Below, in pieces: positions 61,890 to 64,000 of a DNA stretch of 64,000 nucleotides (within the stretch, counting starts at the first letter, position 1; the number at the start of each line of letters is the position of its first letter). Where the stretch lies: positions 1,550,001 to 1,614,000 of the forward strand of contig NZ_CP009459.1 in NCBI RefSeq assembly GCF_000758325.1, in the 5' to 3' direction. The stretch comes from Cedecea neteri. GTDB taxonomy: Bacteria; Pseudomonadota; Gammaproteobacteria; Enterobacterales; Enterobacteriaceae. The notes below the pieces were generated by a model, which worked only from the letters and a program-made list of their open reading frames with translations, searched no databases and was not told the origin of the DNA. The position numbers and the translations under genes were made by a program.

Positions 61890-62436
61890 GTAACCCTTGC
61901 AGCAGGCTAATCACCTGCTGCACTTCCTGCTGGGTTAACGGACCATCTTTGGCGAACTGGATCCTGCCTTCTTTATCCAGCACCACGATAGCTGAGCCAC
62001 CCTGTTGCAGCTGCCACGCCTTCGCCGCTACGCCGTTGCTGTCGACGATAAACTGCGACCACGGAAACTCTTTCTTATTACTTTCGATGCTGCTGCGCAC
62101 AAACATGCCGGTGCCAACAATTGCGTCGTCGGTATTCACAATGGTGGTGGTCTGGTACTTATCATGCGGGAATTTTGCCGCTTTGATGGCTTCGACCATG
62201 GCCGCATTTTCTTCTTTGGCGCTCGAACGGCCGGCAATATGCTGCAGGACTCTCACTTTCCCAGGCAGCTGCGCGCTATTCCAGTTTTTATAACTAAACT
62301 TACTGTTATCCAGCACCAGCTCGCCCTTGTCGGTAATACCAATAGGGGAAACGCGCTGGTTATTTTCAAAGTTATGGGCTGAGGCCATAAGCGGCAGCAG
62401 CAGAAGAGACAGCGCCAGCGTTTTGCGCAGGGTCAT
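61879..62436 (-). CDS. ytfJ: Periplasmic thioredoxin-fold protein YtfJ
   Basis: A 185-residue secreted protein with a signal peptide ([20 protein letters not shown]) and thioredoxin-like fold ([42 protein letters not shown]), lacking a CXXC pair. It matches E. coli YtfJ of unknown role. The ATG at 62436 has AAGGAG before it; the longest open frame starts 39 codons farther out and is not credible. Its stop lies within the cysQ stop region. Confidence 0.94.
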   Translation of the reverse strand: MTLRKTLALSLLLLPLMASAHNFENNQRVSPIGITDKGELVLDNSKFSYKNWNSAQLPGKVRVLQHIAGRSSAKEENAAMVEAIKAAKFPHDKYQTTTIVNTDDAIVGTGMFVRSSIESNKKEFPWSQFIVDSNGVAAKAWQLQQGGSAIVVLDKEGRIQFAKDGPLTQQEVQQVISLLQGLLSK

Positions 62437-62761
62437 CGGTGACTCCTTATTGTTGTTAGCAGGTGATCCGACCACTTGGGCCAATGTTTTAAGCATATGT
62501 GCTGAATAAGCATCTGTCCCGCAAGCAAAGTGCCAGTTTGCGGGCTGACGCACATAACCCTGAAATTTGAAGGCTTACGCTGCCGTTTTTTACATTTAAA
62601 AATATTGTTCTGCAACTTTGTAATCTTTTAGTAAAAAAACTTCTACACACTAGGTGACCTTCGATATCTGGACTATAGTTTTCGAGCACCAAACTTTTTC
62701 GCCTCATTTTGTCGGGCCAAATGTAGCTCGCAGAGGCGTTAACATGCAGGAGTAAAGAACA

Positions 62762-62968
62762 ATGAAAATTTTCCAACGTTACAACCCCCTTCAGGTGGCG
62801 AAGTACGTGAAGATCCTGTTCCGTGGACGGTTGTATATCAAGGACGTTGGCGCTTTCGAATTTGATAAGGGCAAAATCCTTGTCCCGAAGGTTAAGGATA
62901 AGCAGCACTACTCGGTCATGTCCGAGGTCAACCGCCAGGTGATGCGCTTACAGGCGGATATGGGCTAG
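62762..62968 (+). CDS. ytfK: Small stringent-response protein YtfK
   Basis: A 68-residue cytoplasmic protein ([20 protein letters not shown] start, [21 protein letters not shown] end), very similar to E. coli YtfK. There it binds SpoT and tips it toward (p)ppGpp synthesis under phosphate or fatty-acid starvation. It has an AGGAG-type site before the ATG. The 325 bp upstream (62437-62761) are AT-rich and hold a TATAGT -10 candidate at 62674, but no clear -35 and no clear Pho box. Confidence 0.95.
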   Translation: MKIFQRYNPLQVAKYVKILFRGRLYIKDVGAFEFDKGKILVPKVKDKQHYSVMSEVNRQVMRLQADMG

Positions 62969-62984
62969 GCCCATAGATGAACGT

Positions 62985-63013
62985 AAAAAAAACGGCCCCG
63001 AAGGGGCCGTTAA
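62985..63013. terminator. Bidirectional terminator between ytfK and ytfL
   Basis: Perfect 9-bp arms AACGGCCCC and GGGGCCGTT around GAA. On the minus strand it is followed by a run of T, which makes it a strong stop for ytfL. Confidence 0.92.
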
Positions 63014-63029
63014 TGTTTCTGCGGTAAGC

Positions 63030-64000
63030 CTACTGTTCCTGAGGCGCTTCACCATCAGGCAGCTTTGGCGATAGCGCGACAGGCTTATTGTCGATACGCG
63101 TCACCAGCAGCTGGTCGATGCGGTAGTTATCAATATCCACCACCTCGAACTTGTAGCCGGAGAACTTCACCGAGTCGGTGCGTTTCGGGATCTTACGCAG
63201 CATAAACATCATGAACCCGCCGATGGTTTCGTAGTTACCGGACTGCGGGAACTCGTCGATATCCAGCACGCGCATCACGTCGTCAATCGGCGTGCCGCCT
63301 TCCACCAGCCATGAGTTTTCATCACGGGCAACGATTTGCTCTTCCATCCCCTGGCCGACCAGGTCGCCCATCAGAGTGGTCATCACGTCGTTCAGGGTAA
63401 TGATGCCCACCACCAGCGCGTATTCGTTCATGATAACCGCGAAGTCTTCCCCGGCGGTTTTAAAGCTTTCCAGCGCTTCGGAGAGCGTCAGGGTATCCGG
63501 CACAATCAGGGCGTTACGCAGATGCACACCGCTGTTCAGCGCCATGCTTTGGTTGCCCAGTACGCGGTTCAGCAGCTCTTTGGAATCAACATAGCCAACG
63601 ACGTGATCGATATCGCCGTTACACACCAGGAACTTGGAATGCGGATGTTCAGCGATGGTGGACTTCAGGCTTTGCTCGTCGGCGTGCAGATCGAACCAAA
63701 TCACGTTTTCGCGCGAGGTCATGGAGGACGGCACGGTACGTGATTCCAGCTCAAAGACGTTTTCAATCAGTTCGTGTTCCTGCTTACGCAGTACGCCCGC
63801 CAGCGCGCCGGCTTCAAACACCGCATAAACGTCGTCAGAAGTAATGTCGTCTTTACGCACCATCGGCAGCTTGAAGATACGGAAAATGACGTTGGCCAGG
63901 CCGTTGAAGAACCACACCAGAGGTCTGAAAACAAACAGACAGAAGCGCATCGGGTTGATAATACGTAAAGCAACCGTTTCGGGAGAAATCATACCGATGC
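63030..64000 (-). CDS. ytfL: Inner-membrane CBS/CorC-family protein YtfL, C-terminal part (cut by window edge)
   Basis: The last 323 or so residues of a hemolysin-C/CorC-like (UPF0053) protein. Visible are the end of the membrane domain (INPMRFCLFVFRPLVWFFNGLANVIFRIF), a paired CBS domain (about FDLHADEQSLKSTIAEHPHSKFLVCNGD through NEYALVVGIITLNDVMTTLMGD) and the CorC C-terminal domain (YKFEVVDIDNYRIDQLLV). It matches E. coli YtfL. The start lies beyond the right edge. Proposed ion-efflux role is not proven. Confidence 0.94.
   Translation of the reverse strand, partial: IGMISPETVALRIINPMRFCLFVFRPLVWFFNGLANVIFRIFKLPMVRKDDITSDDVYAVFEAGALAGVLRKQEHELIENVFELESRTVPSSMTSRENVIWFDLHADEQSLKSTIAEHPHSKFLVCNGDIDHVVGYVDSKELLNRVLGNQSMALNSGVHLRNALIVPDTLTLSEALESFKTAGEDFAVIMNEYALVVGIITLNDVMTTLMGDLVGQGMEEQIVARDENSWLVEGGTPIDDVMRVLDIDEFPQSGNYETIGGFMMFMLRKIPKRTDSVKFSGYKFEVVDIDNYRIDQLLVTRIDNKPVALSPKLPDGEAPQEQ

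Overview
The window is chromosomal DNA from a member of the Enterobacteriaceae close to Escherichia, Enterobacter or Cedecea, but not E. coli or Salmonella. The evidence is near-identical protein families in the E. coli order over about 44 kb (mscM-psd-rsgA-orn-glyVXY-datA-queG-nnr-tsaE-amiB-mutL-miaA-hfq-hflXKC-yjeT-purA-nsrR-rnr-rlmB-aidB ... rpsF-priB-rpsR-rplI ... cpdB-cysQ-ytfJKL). The genus cannot be fixed from sequence alone. I see no insertion sequence, prophage or CRISPR array. Region 1 (1-6940) is an aga operon for N-acetylgalactosamine/galactosamine: kbaZ, four mannose-family PTS subunits (agaVWEF), agaS, the start of kbaY, and the divergent repressor gene agaR. Five AgaR-type operators lie in the two control regions. 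The deacetylase gene agaA, which sits between agaF and agaS in E. coli, is absent here. Region 2 (6964-7806) is the RNase P RNA gene rnpB, followed by three extra tandem copies of its own 3' end, each with a terminator. Region 3 (7809-18254) is accessory DNA between rnpB and yhaK, where E. coli carries other genes. It holds a MarR-acetyltransferase fusion gene, divergent from a 33-residue membrane protein and an AAA ATPase. It also holds a tightly packed five-gene operon: a double-domain glycosyltransferase, a HemN-like radical SAM protein, two paralogous double ferredoxin-fold proteins, and an MFS exporter between the paralogues. A 1.1 kb AT-rich leader with hairpins and RcsAB-like palindromes precedes this operon. 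I recognise no named pathway for it, and it is the best candidate for an undescribed system. Region 4 (18255-19985) is the yhaK/yhaJ pair. Fifteen bases after its terminator the map jumps to mscM, a join that does not exist in E. coli (about 70 min against 94 min). Region 5 (20000-43147) is housekeeping: membrane biogenesis (mscM-psd), ribosome assembly (rsgA), RNA decay (orn, rnr), three identical tRNA-Gly genes, a datA-like DnaA-titration locus with an IHF site, tRNA modification (queG, tsaE, miaA), mismatch repair (mutL), Hfq, the Hfl membrane complex, purA and nsrR. Region 6 (43148-64000) runs from rlmB to ytfL. It keeps aidB, three small DUF1471 genes (yjfN, bsmA, yjfY) and the ribosomal operon, but lacks the yjfIJKLMC and ula genes found here in E. 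coli. ytfE carries a perfect NsrR operator, which links it to nsrR 13 kb away. A serine-receptor-like chemoreceptor with a sigma-28 promoter sits between ytfE and ytfF, and an AraC-type gene has joined ytfF.
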